Translations under genes and position numbers: made by a program | Source of the DNA: Ctena decussata | Taxonomy: Eukaryota > Mollusca > Bivalvia > Lucinida > Lucinidae | Assembly: GCA_963989385.1 (NCBI GenBank) | Contig: OZ022502.1 | Span: 53,561,454-53,625,453, forward strand | Direction: 5' to 3' | Length of the DNA: 64,000 nucleotides | Shown here: positions 35,118 through 45,184 of the stretch, one piece after another | Layout: each line of letters begins with the position of its first letter | How positions within the stretch are numbered: position 1 is the stretch's first letter | The notes under the pieces: model-generated | What the model saw: the letters and a program-made list of their open reading frames with translations, nothing else | The model's database searches: none | What the model was told of the DNA's origin: nothing

Positions 35118-35341
35118 GGCCCCAAGGTTATAAAACTTGAGTATAATCTCAAACTCAAAATAAAGCACACTGATTGGCTGTTTCCGAGCATGTGCTCGGA
35201 AACAGCCAATCAGTGTGCTTAATCTCAAACTCAAAATAAAGCACACTGATTGGCTGCTTCCGAGCATGTGCTCGGAAACAGCCAATCAGTGTGCTTTATT
35301 TTGAGTTTGAGAATGTACTCAAGGTTTATAACCTCGAGGCC
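35118..35341. mobile_element. Foldback element, family C, copy 1 (internally duplicated)
   Basis: The ends are GGCCCCAAGGTTATAAAACT and its near complement GGTTTATAACCTCGAGGCC. Inside, AATCTCAAACTCAAAATAAA and GCACACTGATTGGCTG fold onto their complements around CCGAGCATGTGCTCGG. The hairpin is present one and a half times, with a second copy starting at 35221. Copies at 43143 and, more distantly, 37876. Confidence 0.85.
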
Positions 35342-35495
35342 TGATCTTTGTATTGATGACCAAGAAATCGGCTCACAGAGTCTGCAAATATTGAAGACCT
35401 AAGTCTATGAACAACGTTTCTCGCAAATTATCTTTAATAATTTGCGACAAGCGTTGCTCATAGACATATAACTTGTTGGTCACCAGACCTGAGGT
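35342..35495. repeat. Foldback hairpin TCTATGARCAACG
   Basis: AGTCTATGAACAACG and TCGCAAATTAT return as ATAATTTGCGA and CGTTGCTCATAGAC with a 5-nt loop. Weaker complementarity (GATGACCAA/TTGGTCACC) extends outward. Confidence 0.6.
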
Positions 35496-35599
35496 CAAAG
35501 GTTAATAATTAATCAGAAGAGGGTAATGAGTTCTGTTGGCTAATAATTAATATAGCTATCATTTGTGCATATCATTCTTGCATGAGAAATAAATTAATA

Positions 35600-35760
35600 G
35601 CAAATGTTGCACTAAAACGTCACGATTTCGCCATAAGAAAACGCGACGATTTTATTGACGTCAAGGCATAACGTTACGACGCAATTTGCACATTTAATCC
35701 ACTAGCTGATTATCGTTTTTAATGCATGGCTTTATTACACTCTTATATGCGACGCCATAT
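35600..35760 (-). mobile_element. Family B foldback, copy 6 (5' part, reverse), broken by a family A MITE
   Basis: From GCACTAAAACGTCACG through CCACTAGCTGATTATCG to TATGCGACGCCATAT it is the reverse of the family B 5' half. The hairpin half is absent. The MITE at 35761 is inserted near the tip, and the interrupted target CATATGA can be read on both sides. Confidence 0.8.
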
Positions 35761-35997
35761 GAGCCGCGGCACGACAAAACCAACAAAGTGACATGTGCGC
35801 CCAGCGAAGACTCAGATCAGCCTGGGCGTCCGCCCAGTCTGATCAGAGTCTTCACTGTTTGCATGGAGGTAGCTTAGATCCTTAGCTACTTTTTAAACAC
35901 ACATGGAAGACTATCACCAAACTGTGTGGCTGCCCAGGCTGACGTGAGTCTGTGCAGGGCGCACAACCACATTGTTGGTTTTCTCGTGTCGCGGCTC
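35761..35997 (+). mobile_element. Foldback MITE, family A, copy 7 (nested in family B)
   Basis: GAGCCGCGGCACGAC start, forward middle (GGAGGTAGCTTAGATCC), complementary end. ATAT occurs on both sides (35757-35760 and 35998-36001). Because the host repeat is known, ATAT can be identified as a real target duplication. Confidence 0.92.
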
Positions 35998-36009
35998 ATA
36001 TGACGAATC

Positions 36010-36230
36010 ATCGTCTAAACAGCGAATGAGAAAGGAAAGCAATAAAGACAGCAAAGAAGCCAAACAACACAAGAGCGAAAAGCCAACAGGTCGGCCCTTT
36101 CCTAGCAGATGACCATGCGGCTGTCCTAAATAATGTACAAAAATTCAAAGACTAAGAGAAAGTATACAAATAATGACTATAAAAGTAAGCTAAAAGACAA
36201 GACCGCTTCAGAACGGTCAGAATAAATCAT
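36010..36230 (-). repeat. Possible family D fragment, copy 3
   Basis: ACCGCTTCAGAACGGTCAG near 36205 resembles ACCGCCTTAGGACGGTCAG of the copy at 36820-37245. The rest is only weakly similar. Confidence 0.3.
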
Positions 36231-36392
36231 GTTTGTGTTTGGGTGGAGGGCGGGTCGAAGAAGGAGGTTCGACCGCTTTAACTCGCACATAATCCTCACC
36301 CTGGAGTCAGTTGTGATTTATAAGTATGCAAGGTATTCGAAACATGAAATATCTATTTCTGCCTATTTTTTTTTCTTTGTCACTTGTACTCA

Positions 36393-36755
36393 TACCGTAT
36401 ACGCGGTAATTTTCGCGGGCTCAGATTTTCGCGGTTAAGGGTAAAAAACATCAACATTTATTTTCGTGATTTATAAATTTCGCGGTTAGCAACTTGCGCA
36501 AAAAGCAAAACTACTTCTTTTTCACTTAAGCCAGTTCGTTCATTAACCTGCGGCAGGATGAAAGAACTGGCTCAAGTGAAAAAATTCCAGCAACTACCGA
36601 AGCAAACAGAAACAAAATATATGAACACTGTGTCTACAGAAGACACTTTGTAAGAAACTGGAATTTATTCGCGATTTTAATGTTCGCGGCTTCTAAGTGA
36701 CCGCGAAATACCGCGAAAAATGGAACACCGCGAAAACTTCCTTGTATACGGTATA
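36393..36755. mobile_element. MITE with ACCGTATAC ends
   Basis: ATACCGTATACGCGGTAATT and TTTTCGCGG at the left are mirrored by CCGCGAAAA and TTGTATACGGTAT at the right. CGCGGTTA/ACCGCGAAA words recur inside. A central hairpin (CACTTAAGCCAGTTCGTTC mirrored by GAACTGGCTCAAGTG) sits at 36520-36585. Non-coding, about 360 bp. A shortened ACCGTATAAATTCGG lies at 56747. Confidence 0.75.
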
Positions 36756-36819
36756 CTAAACTGTACTTATTTTTTGTCCAGTCGTGCTTAACGAGGCCAC
36801 ATCTCACTGGGTGCGAGAC

Positions 36820-37245
36820 CATAAAAAGACCAGCAACATCCTCAACTTGTTAGAGTAACTACACTTCAGGAACTGACTGAATCAGACCCCAAATCCTATC
36901 CCCAACATCAAAGGGAAAGATTGACAAAGACATCCCAACAAATAATAAATTACAAGTGATAAGCCGAGTCAGCAGCTCTTTCCCAAATAGGTGGCAACTC
37001 AGCTATCTTTACTGAACTAAATAATTTAGACCAACAGAAGGGTTACAACAGACTAAGCAAATCATACGAAAAAATTTACCTATTTTCTATTTTTATTATA
37101 GAAGGGTTAAAATGAGAACACAATAAATTAAACAGCACCGAACATAAAACAAACGCAACCGCAACGAAAGTACCGCCTTAGGACGGTCAGTATATAATAC
37201 TGGGGGGTTTAAACCGGTTTTACTGGGCCCAAACCTTCACCCTCA
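36820..37245 (-). repeat. Interspersed repeat family D, copy 4
   Basis: In reverse orientation it contains GGTTTGGGCCCAGTAAAAC, GTTTAAACCCCCCAGTAT, CTGACCGTCCTAAGGCGGTA and CACCTATTTGGGAAAGAGCT. It is the best-preserved copy for comparison with 10555 and 29515. Confidence 0.65.
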
Positions 37246-37875
37246 CCCTCCGCCGCGGTGCACACAATTAGTTGGTAGTTCAGTTCGTATGGAGGTCCCC
37301 TGACTCATCAGAGAGTCATCACGGGCAACAATTAAAATCAAGAAAAGACCGTGATGAAGCAAGGATGAGGACTCGACAGCCAAAACATGTTGAGACACCT
37401 GGAGATCCCTGGGGCGTCAGCAACACCACTGACAATTTGGCTGAGGACCAGAAAGATATTCATGTCTTTACAAGTGCAAAATGATGATGATCTATCTTTG
37501 TATAATTCATGGATTTCGGAGTTAACTGACTTCGTTGATCCTTACAATGTGGCTGTTTCTAAACTGGTTTCTGACTTGAAGGCCACGGCTGACTTATTTG
37601 ACACGGTAAATATGCGGATATTGACATAAATTTCTTGTTGATAAAAAATAAATTCATCAGACAGCCACATGATAATCTAACGTGTCAAAGCATGTTATTT
37701 TTGGCTGGCAGCTGTCAGGTTTAGGTAGGCGAAATTTCGATTTCTTTGATGTATGTGACCGCAAGTGTGCTCACCTTTATGATAAAAGACATCAGAGTCG
37801 CATTATAAAAAGGGTCCTGACAGTATAGTCAATGACCGACTTCATATTCGCACAGTCAGATACATTGTTAAAACG
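37246..37875. other. Unassigned DNA with weakly exon-like frames
   Basis: Overlapping frames at 37272-37484 and 37387-37629 have a more balanced composition than others. The second ends near an ACACGGTAAAT donor-like site. There is no recognisable domain and no convincing acceptor, so I do not call a gene. Confidence 0.3.
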
Positions 37876-38125
37876 CCTGGGCCCTATGTTAGAAAACTTT
37901 TTTCGTGTTCAACCCAGCTGTGCATGAAATATTCTCTGCTGATAAATATGAAAATGCCAACTAATGTTGGCATTTTCATATTCATAAGCAGAGAAAATTT
38001 CACAGTCAGCTCAACTGAGCAAGAAAACAAGTGGACTTATCAGTAATTTGCTATTTATTAGCAGGAAAAATTTCTTGCTCAGCTAAGTTGTGCATGAAAA
38101 AAAGTTTTATAACCTTTGGGCCTGG
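37876..38125. mobile_element. Foldback element, family C-related, copy 3
   Basis: The left end CCTGGGCCCTATGTTAGAAA and the right end TTTTATAACCTTTGGGCC are near complements and share GGCCC...GTTATAAAACTT with copies 1 and 2. Inside, TTCTCTGCTGATAAATATG and AAAATGCCAAC return as GTTGGCATTTT and CATAAGCAGAGAA, a second nested hairpin. Non-coding. Confidence 0.7.
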
Positions 38126-38200
38126 TCAACATGCTAAGCCATTTCTTCCTAGAAATTAAGAAACCAAATTTGTGCAAATCAATAACATATTCGACTAATA

Positions 38201-38410
38201 AACAATTGAATCTCATTATTCTAAACACTGAATATCTCAAAATACTTTCTTATATCCAAGAATACAGTTTGGACAAACTTCCTTTTTTGAAATTCAACTC
38301 ATTTTATCTTAAAATACTGGATCTTAAAGTAAGTTTGCTGGGACTAGAAATTTAATTTGAGATATCAGTAGATTGAAGTTCATCGAACTTGAGATGTCGA
38401 TAGTTATCTG
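38201..38410 (+). mobile_element. Pogo-like MITE, copy 3 (worn)
   Basis: It aligns end to end with copies 1 and 2: AACACTGAATATCTCAAAAT, GCTGGGACTAGAAATTTA, TTGAGATATCAGTAGATTGA and GTCGATAGTTATCTG, with TA at 38199-38200 and 38411-38412. The left end is eroded (AACAATTGAATCTC). Confidence 0.75.
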
Positions 38411-39073
38411 TATATATAAACCATGAGAGCATAAATTTCCAGATTTGTAAAAATAATTGGATGGAGTTACATGTACATGTACCACAAAAATCGTATTGGC
38501 CGAATCGAAATTTTCAGTTGCGCGCATATGGCCACTTTCAAGAAATTTCCGGTGACCCAATCAGTAAGCCAACGTGTGCACAAATAAATATCTTATTTAC
38601 AAATGAGTCGATCGACAGTTATAATCTAACTGTTCACAGAAGGTTGAATTTTACAAGACAGGTGGGAACAGAACTTCGAGTTTACCTGGCAAGCCTAAAG
38701 CATTTCCAAACAACACTAGGAATTATGATTAAAACAAGTACTTTGTTCCTCAACAGCTATGCATATAGGGCATCCATGCAGCAATAGAAGGCAGAGAACA
38801 TAGAAAATTAGATGTTTCGTGTGTTTTTAATAACGTGTTATTTATTTATTTATTCATTTTAATGCACCACAAGAGAATCCAGTGCGCTGAACATTACGTG
38901 CGTGTAAAATCAGTAAATCTGTGATGCGTATTACTCCTGGAATACCCCTCCCGCTCCTTTTCATAGCCTCCCCTTTGCAATTTATTTCTAACTTTTCCAA
39001 GGCAGTGCTTCAGTTCTGATTTTAATATAGTTATTCTTTGTCGGCTTTCTATCAGTCTTGATAGAAGTCATTG
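38411..39073. other. Unassigned DNA
   Basis: A 108-codon frame (38461-38787) has no domain I recognise and starts in a CATGTACATGTAC repeat. I do not call it a gene. Confidence 0.35.
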
Positions 39074-39307
39074 GAGCCGCGACGCGAGATAAACAACAAT
39101 GTGGTTGTGCGCCCACCACAGACTCAGATCAGCCTGGGCATCCGCCCAGTCAGATCAGAGTCTTCACTGTCCGCATGGAGGTAACTTATACCCTTAGCTA
39201 CCCTTTAAGCTCTTGGCGAAGAGTCTGATCAAACTTGTCAGATGCCCAGATCGATCTGTCTGTGCTGGACACACATCCACTTTGTTGGTTTTCTCGTGTC
39301 GCGGCTC
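39074..39307 (+). mobile_element. Foldback MITE, family A, copy 8
   Basis: GAGCCGCGACGCGAGATA start and complementary end; forward middle with GGAGGTAACTTATACCC. The right arm is more diverged (TCGATCTGTCTGTGCTGG). ATTG/ATTT at the edges is an imperfect duplication. Confidence 0.9.
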
Positions 39308-39482
39308 ATTTTGTAGATTATATGGGACAGCATCGCAGCAACCTGACTTCTTGTCAATTCGCTTGCTTTGTTTTTAATTGTTTCGTTTCCAAGCGAGCGA
39401 AAAAGTGAAAAAAAATGCTTGAATCTTGTTAAGTACTGTGGAGATTTGAGATGCGATGCAGTTTGAAATCAGCAAATTGGTT

Positions 39483-39735
39483 GGGTGGTTGGTTGTTCTG
39501 GGTTAACGACCCTTTGCAACAGTATTTCAGTCCATATAGGCCGTCTCCCAGAGAGGAGGGAGAAAGAAAGTGAAACAATAGACGAGAGGAAAAAAATCCA
39601 AGTCGTCCCCAGCGGCACCTACTGCAAGCACAGTAGGCCCTTGCCCTACTTTTTATGATACAAATAAGTAGGACACTAGAAGTTATAACCAGTACCATCG
39701 CCCGACCTACACCCCTGAAACCAGCAAATAAAAGG
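39483..39735 (-). mobile_element. SINE-like element, family S5, copy 1
   Basis: On the minus strand: ACTGGTTATAACTTCTAGTG, AAAAGTAGGGCAAGGGCC, GAAATACTGTTGCAAAGGG and TCGTTAACCCAGAACAACC. The same order is found forward at 55590-55805 and weakly at 48330-48510. The 3' tail resembles S1 (CTGAAATACTGTTG). No clear pol III boxes. Confidence 0.6.
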
Positions 39736-40465
39736 TCCCTAATAACTGGGATAAAACAAGTTTTAGCGGTAACAGTGCTCATTCTTCGACATAACAACCA
39801 AAATCTCGCAGGATTCTAATTAAACACCTTTACTACAAGCTTATTCAAGAAAGTTCTGCTCATATTTTTGTTGTTAATCCAATTCTCATAACGATGTTGG
39901 CCAAGGGAGCACAGTGGAATGTATCCGTGGCCGCACTCCCCAGTACCGCATCTGTCCTCCGTAGACTGCGCAGAAGTTCGGGCTCTTCTGAGACTTTGTT
40001 GGTCGCATTCGAGTTAAGCATCGTTTTTGCATGTCGCGGCATAACTTTTAATGCGCCAGAAACAGACAACAAAATTTACGTCTGCAAAATTAAAAATAAA
40101 AAAAGGTTTCGTTCAACTATATCATATTGAGGATTCAAAGACTAGAGGGCAAACAATGTAGATCAGGATGAGGCGGCTCATCATAAGCCGCCTGAAGATC
40201 TACGCTGTTCGCAAAAGCGGCTATTTTCGTCTCTGGCCTTTTAAGTGTTAATTCGAGCCATTTGACATTTCGATGTAATAAAATTATTGATATTTGGACC
40301 AGAAACAACATGTCCTTTGTATAAATGACAGCAATGAATGCAGCACATAGCTGATTATCACTTGTTTTCACAACAATATAAATACAAATAAGGTCATGAG
40401 GGCACGAATTCATTATTGCTTGAGCAACGCGTGTTGAAAACTTGGGCACTGAGGGCATCTGCACA
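39736..40465. other. Unassigned DNA
   Basis: A small palindrome (GATGAGGCGGCTCATCATAAGCCGCC at 40170) is the only structure. The frames at 39860-40464 are unrecognised. Confidence 0.35.
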
Positions 40466-40665
40466 TACCCCGGTAGCTCAGTATTTTAAGCTCTCGCCTG
40501 CTTAGTCTAGTTTCGAATCCCTGCTGGAGGCATAAATATTTTCAATCCAAAACGGATTCCATTGCACATAACCGTTAATTATTACCCTTCAATCGGCTCG
40601 ATGTTACATGTACAGAAATACTACTGAAATGGCCGCACAGCCACAAGTCATCCTCCCTCTCATCA
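40466..40665 (+). mobile_element. tRNA-derived SINE, family S1, copy 3
   Basis: The head ACCCCGGTAGCTCAGTATTT (A box) is followed 40 nt later by GTTTCGAATCCCTGC (B box), a good split pol III promoter. The body GAGGCATAAATATTTTC and ATTCCATTGCACATAACC matches copy 1. The 3' part has ACAGAAATACTACTGAAATG. Confidence 0.8.
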
Positions 40666-41180
40666 ACACAGCAAAGGCTTAAATCTAACCTGCGCATCCG
40701 CTTTTACCAATAAAATTTACCAATAATTCATGAATGCAGAGGACAGTTTAGAACTTTATCTGTTATAGGCGGTTGGCGCATGACTACCATTGTCTCGTTC
40801 CTCATACGGTTGTCTGACTTCAGCTGGGCATAGTTTAAAGTATGGAATAGAATAAATGGAATGGTTTAAACTCGCAGTAAAAATCCCCACCCCCCCCCCC
40901 CCCCCCCTGCTTCATTCCACTAAATCGGGATGGTACACTTACAGGCAAGAATTTGCTCCAACAGGAATTGTATTTGGTCTTGCCCATTTTATTCCATTTA
41001 AAAGGTCTATCAATGCATTGTAGCAAAAGTTTCTTACTACCACCTAACATAAATCGGCAGAGGGCCATTGCAGATTCTTCATTCAAATAGCTACCAAACA
41101 ATTGCTTTCGATGTGAGGGATACGATTTTTTTCTTGGATTTGCTACTTATTGGCTGTGCTTTATTGCTCGTAAACGAAAT
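40666..41180. other. Unassigned DNA with a poly-C run
   Basis: A run of about 18 C lies at 40890-40907. Nothing else recognised. Confidence 0.5.
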
Positions 41181-41414
41181 GAGCCGCGACACGAGAAAAC
41201 CAACAATGTGGTTGTGCGCCCAGCTCAGACTCAGATCATCCTGGGCATTCGCTCAGTCTGACCAGACTCTTCGCGAAGCGGTTAAAGGGTAGCAAAGAGT
41301 CTAAGCTACCTTCATGCGGACAGCGAAGACTCTGATCAGACTGGGCGGATGCCCAGGCTGATATGAGTCTGCGCTGGGGCACAACCACATTGTTGTTTTT
41401 CTCGTGTCGTGGCT
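41181..41414 (-). mobile_element. Foldback MITE, family A, copy 9
   Basis: GAGCCGCGACACGAG start, reversed middle (GAGTCTAAGCTACCTTC), right end CGTGTCGTGGCT without the last C. Immediately followed by a different foldback element. Confidence 0.9.
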
Positions 41415-41419
41415 TTGAT

Positions 41420-41625
41420 CTATGGTTGATGTCAGGGGAGGCGTTGTACGGTCGCCATAAACCAGCTGTAGCTATTGCAAATAAAATCATAAAATAATGC
41501 CGCCATTCACCAGCTGCAGCCAATGCAAATCAAATCATAAAATATTATTCTATGATTTTATTTGCAATAGCTGCAGCTGGTGTATGGCGGCCGTACAACG
41601 CCTCCCCTTACACCAACCATAGGTC
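41420..41625. mobile_element. Foldback element with CTATGGTTG ends
   Basis: CTATGGTTGATGTCAGGGG, GGCGTTGTACGG and TATTGCAAATAAAATCATA return as TATGATTTTATTTGCAATA, CCGTACAACGCC and CCTTACACCAACCATAG. The stems are about 75 nt and carry an extra partial internal copy (CCAGCTGCAGCCAATGC). Non-coding; single copy here. Confidence 0.8.
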
Positions 41626-42559
41626 AGTTTATATCTTAAGGTTGATCCTGTAAGATCAGCGGGAATATTCTCAGGAATTGGAATCGATGATTTGTTTAGA
41701 TTCATATTCTAGACAGATAATTTTTATTTCCCTTTTATCGATTTGGACCCTTTTTGGTATATAACCACTCTTTGAATCGACTGCATGTTTAATATAATTC
41801 TAAATGATATTAACTGCGTGCATATATATGGGAAGTGACACAAATATCAAGGGTTACTCAGCGCATATTCGCATAAAAAGGACTGGTACCAACTTGCAGT
41901 TCCATCATTTGACGCTAGGAATTTCTAAAGAGTTCTAAAAATTGGGACGGCTCAATAAGTTAAAGTACATGTAATGGTTCTGAAAATTGGAACAGCTTGG
42001 CTTTACAATGCAGTATAGCGTCCAAAAGACGCAGAAGGACTGTTAAACAGTGTAGACTCTGATTAAACTGTTCTTAGGAGCAGTCTGATCTGGGTCTGCA
42101 CTGTTTGCTCAGCTCTATCTGCCCCACTATTTAGAGAATGTTAATGGCATATTCCCCCGAGTTCCTGCAAAGTGAGTTCCTGCGAATGGCCTTGTAGCGA
42201 ACTAAATTTCTAATCTATTGTTATACCCAAACGTCAACTAAGTACTAAACAGAAAATGAGCGAAAAAGTTGGCTAGGTTCTTTTCAATATATCTTCACAT
42301 CAACAGCACTTAGCAATAAAAGTTTCGACAGATTTATGAATAGAGAATCTTTCCTGCGACTGCATTAGCTTTTGTCGTTATTTGCTAATGATACAATGTA
42401 TCCAAGGCAGAAGTTAAAAGCTTTTGCTGCAATGCATTGATAGACTTTTACAGGTCAATTCCGAATTGTATATTTCATATTTAAAGTTTACATTTGCTTC
42501 TGTTATTCATTTAAGGGATAGGTCTGATCTATTTCCGCTATCAGCGTCATAATTGAGAC
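41626..42559. other. Unassigned DNA with one family G unit
   Basis: At 42045-42110 a family G unit is present (GACTCTGATTAAACTGTTC, GGAGCAGTCTGATCTGGG, TCTGCACTGTTTGCTC). The rest is unrecognised. Confidence 0.5.
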
Positions 42560-42797
42560 GAGCCGTGACACGACAAAACAAACAAAGTTGCATGTGCGCC
42601 ACGCGAAAACTCAGATTAGCCTGGGCATTCGCCCAGTATGATCTGAGTCTTTGCTGTGCGCTTAAATGGTAGCTAAGGCTCTAAGCTAGCTCTTTGCGCA
42701 CAGCGAAGACTGTGATCAAATTGGGAGGATGCCCAGGCTGATATGAATCTACGCGTGGCGCACATGCCACTTTCTTGATTTTGTCGTGACGCGGCTC
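42560..42797 (-). mobile_element. Foldback MITE, family A, copy 10
   Basis: GAGCCGTGACACGAC start, reversed middle (GGCTCTAAGCTAGCTC) with GCGCACAGCG on both sides, GTCGTGACGCGGCTC end. No clear target duplication. Confidence 0.88.
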
Positions 42798-43142
42798 AAT
42801 AAATAGTCCGGGAATCAATAATGTTTACCGAAGTCAAATGAAGATCCTTCAATTTATTGTAAGCAGAGCAATCAAGAGAAAGGGGTAGTTAGAACTCTCT
42901 TGTGAAAATAGTGCACTGTTATGATTCGTGAACAATCAACTGTTTTGTGAATTTTGTTTAAATATTCCACCCCTCTTACACTTTAAATATTTTAAGCAAG
43001 AAGAACAATGTAAATGGTAACAAAATTATGTAATCAGCAAAATGATACTTGTTTAAAGAATAATTTCTGATAATAATAATCATTATTATTATAACAACAG
43101 AACAGGCGTAAAAACCAATGAAATAAATTTAGTAGGAAACCA
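42798..43142. other. Unassigned A+T-rich DNA
   Basis: It includes a small TAATAATAATCATTATTATTA palindrome-like run near 43070. Confidence 0.4.
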
Positions 43143-43275
43143 GGCCCAGAGGTTATAAAACTTGAGTACATTCTCAAACTCAAAATAAAGCACACTGATT
43201 GGCTGTCGGAAGCAGCCAATCAGTGTGCTTTATTTTGAGTTTGAGATTATTCTCTAGTTTTATAACCTCGAACCC
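43143..43275. mobile_element. Foldback element, family C, copy 2 (minimal form)
   Basis: GGCCCAGAGGTTATAAAACT start and GTTTTATAACCTCGAACCC end. The arms ATTCTCAAACTCAAAATAAA and GCACACTGATTGGCTG close directly on a GTCGGAAG loop. It lacks the CCGAGCATGTGCTCGG tip of copy 1. Confidence 0.85.
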
Positions 43276-43601
43276 AGTAGCTTCTGTTTCTAAAAAGCTG
43301 CAAGGCTAAAAAAATCCTTTTTAGGGAAGTAGACATGAATGCAAGGTATTTCTTTTTACTAAATTCCTATTTATTTTATTTGTTTAGATGTGTAAAAATG
43401 TATGTAAAACGCGTAAAGTAGACAACTGTGCCACATCGCCATATCATCTATATTCCTAAAGTATTCTTTTTCGTACTGGTCATACAGATTGTCTGCCAAT
43501 AGCTTTCTCTGTAGAATGGTAAAATTATCATAATTTTACAATTATACGAAAACCCTTACTCATCAAATAAAGTTTGACTAAGGCTAACGAGAGAACATAT
43601 A
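43276..43601. other. Unassigned DNA
   Basis: Nothing recognised. Confidence 0.35.
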
Positions 43602-43869
43602 CCGGACAACAAAAGTTATGGATCAAACATTAGACTGAAATTTTTATATTGAAAAAAGTAATTTTCAAAAAAGCATTTTCTTCTGTTGAATACATCTTAC
43701 AATGCTGAACAAGATTGCATGACACATATTGGAATCTGATCACGTGACACACAAGCAGAAATGAATAAACAGGCATACCCCTAAAATCAAACTGAAAACT
43801 CGCATTAACACAAAACTGAATGTCCATTATTTTTTGGCTTTATCCATGCAAAATCATTTTCAGTTCTCA

Positions 43870-44660
43870 ATGTGACCTCCAAGGACCTGAATAACTGCAT
43901 GACAGTCACTTGGAATGCTTCTGGTAAATTCCGAGAGGCCCATTTAGGGACTCGTTTGCCATGTTTTCACGAAAGGCCTGAATGAGCTCTCCTTGAGTTT
44001 CAGAAAGCCTGTCGTGATCAGGGTTGGCGGTGTACCATGTCAAAATAATGCTCAACCGGATTTAAAACTTGTGATCAAATTGACAAGTCAATATGGGCGA
44101 TTGTTTCTGTCGCTAGGTACTGGTCCACCACATTTTCCCTGCGATTCGATGATGTCATCGCCAAAAACTTCAGCAAACGGTCTCGTAATTGGATAAAAAG
44201 TGTCATTCCTAACTCGATCACCAATCAGAGCGCCTCTGTCTCGCATGCGCAAGTCCACACAGCTGCCAATCAAGATGCCGTACCATATCACCACCCACCC
44301 TTCTCGAGATATGCCATATTCCGCAACACGAGTTAATTCATAGTCTACACGACATGTACCTGGCTGGCGTCACACCCTTCTCCCATCATCGTGGATATCT
44401 ACATACAAATCTGGACTCATCTGTGAAAAGAACAAGGGTCCAATGACCCAGCTTCGAATTTGCGACACTTTTTGCCGACTGTCGCCTCGCATTTCTATGG
44501 AATCGCATCAATCCTGGCCTCATTACCAGCATGCAAGTGCGCAAATTACCTGCGTAAAGTCTGTTTCTGACAGATTTCGCTGAAATTGGCCGATTAAATC
44601 ATTCAATGGACAAACAGTGCGCGTCCTCACAGTATTATTGTGATGAAAAGTAGCTTGGGA
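43870..44660 (-). pseudogene. Broken Tc1-like (DDE) transposase
   Basis: Read on the minus strand, VLFTDESRF (44408-44434) matches the conserved second-aspartate block of Tc1-type transposases. Downstream, in a new frame, come WVVIWYGI, ALIGDRVRNDTFYPI and FAEVFGDDII (44294-44120), corresponding to the family's block between the DDE aspartates. The C-terminus follows near 43998-43870 with ELIQAF and HAVIQVLGGH. Several frameshifts and stops break it, and the third catalytic region is not clear. The 68-codon frame at 44088-44294 is the longest surviving piece. The N-terminal DNA-binding domain is absent: the place where it should be is occupied by an inverted second copy of the C-terminus (44760-44905, plus strand, with ELIQAFHEKWQTSP). 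It is non-functional. Tc1/mariner membership is well supported; the subfamily is not assigned. Confidence 0.8.
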
Positions 44661-44754
44661 CAGAGACTATCGTCCGTATGGACAGGTCTAGTTAATTGCA
44701 AGTTTTAAATCTGATTGCACATGCTTGACAGATGTTACAAACACCAGTTCTAAT

Positions 44755-45155
44755 CACCAGAGGCTTCAGGAAACTCCTGGAGAGCTAATTCAGGCCTTTC
44801 ATGAAAAATGGCAAACGAGTCCCCAAATGAGCCTCTAGCGCTTTACCAAAAGAACACCGAGTAGCAGTCATGCAGTTACTCAGACCCTTAGAGATATGGA
44901 TGAGCACTAGCAATGGTTTTGCCAAGAATCACGGACATTCAGTTTTGTGGTGATGCTAATTTTCACTTCAGTTTTAGGGGCATATCTGTTTATTCGTTTC
45001 TACTGGTGTGTCACGTGACCCGATTCCAATATTTTTCATGTAGTTCTGTGCCGCTTTGACAGCTGTATTGAACAGAAGAAAATTAGTTTTGGATAATTAA
45101 TTTTTCATGATTTAAGCTCCAGTCAAATATTTGATCCCTAACTTTTTTGTCCAGA
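44755..45155 (+). pseudogene. Second, inverted copy of the transposase C-terminus and 3' end
   Basis: The plus strand reads ETPGELIQAFHEKWQTSP and then a worn HAVTQTL block before the terminal repeat, parallel to the left arm's minus-strand reading. It has one in-frame stop within about 45 codons. It is the right arm of the head-to-head element. Confidence 0.7.
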
Positions 45156-45184
45156 TAGAAATAAAGTAGTACAGGTGACACATA

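Larger units (their letters stand above)
43602..45155. mobile_element. Tc1-like element with very long inverted ends (head-to-head form)
   Basis: TA lies at 43600-43601 and 45156-45157. The ends CCGGACAACAAAAGTTATGG and (complement) TCTGGACAAAAAAGTTAGGG continue as imperfect inverted repeats for about 400 bp on each side. Shared words include TTTTCTTCTGTT, ACATATTGGAATC/AAATATTGGAATC, GTCACGTGACACAC, CCCCTAAAA and ACAAAACTGAATGTCC. The inner parts of both arms encode the same C-terminal stretch of the transposase, each read outward. The element therefore looks like two 3' halves joined, not a normal element with one 5' and one 3' end. Confidence 0.8.

Noticed and set aside
37272..37629. Possible host exon
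   Set aside because: Composition is more protein-like than elsewhere and a donor-like GTAAAT follows, but there is no domain, no clear acceptor and no partner exon.
38461..38787. 108-codon plus-strand frame
   Set aside because: It starts in a CATGTACATGTAC repeat and shows no known motif; length is near chance for the window.
40466..40530. tRNA gene at the S1 copy
   Set aside because: It has box A and box B, but no cloverleaf closes and the same body sequence follows in three copies, so it is a SINE head.
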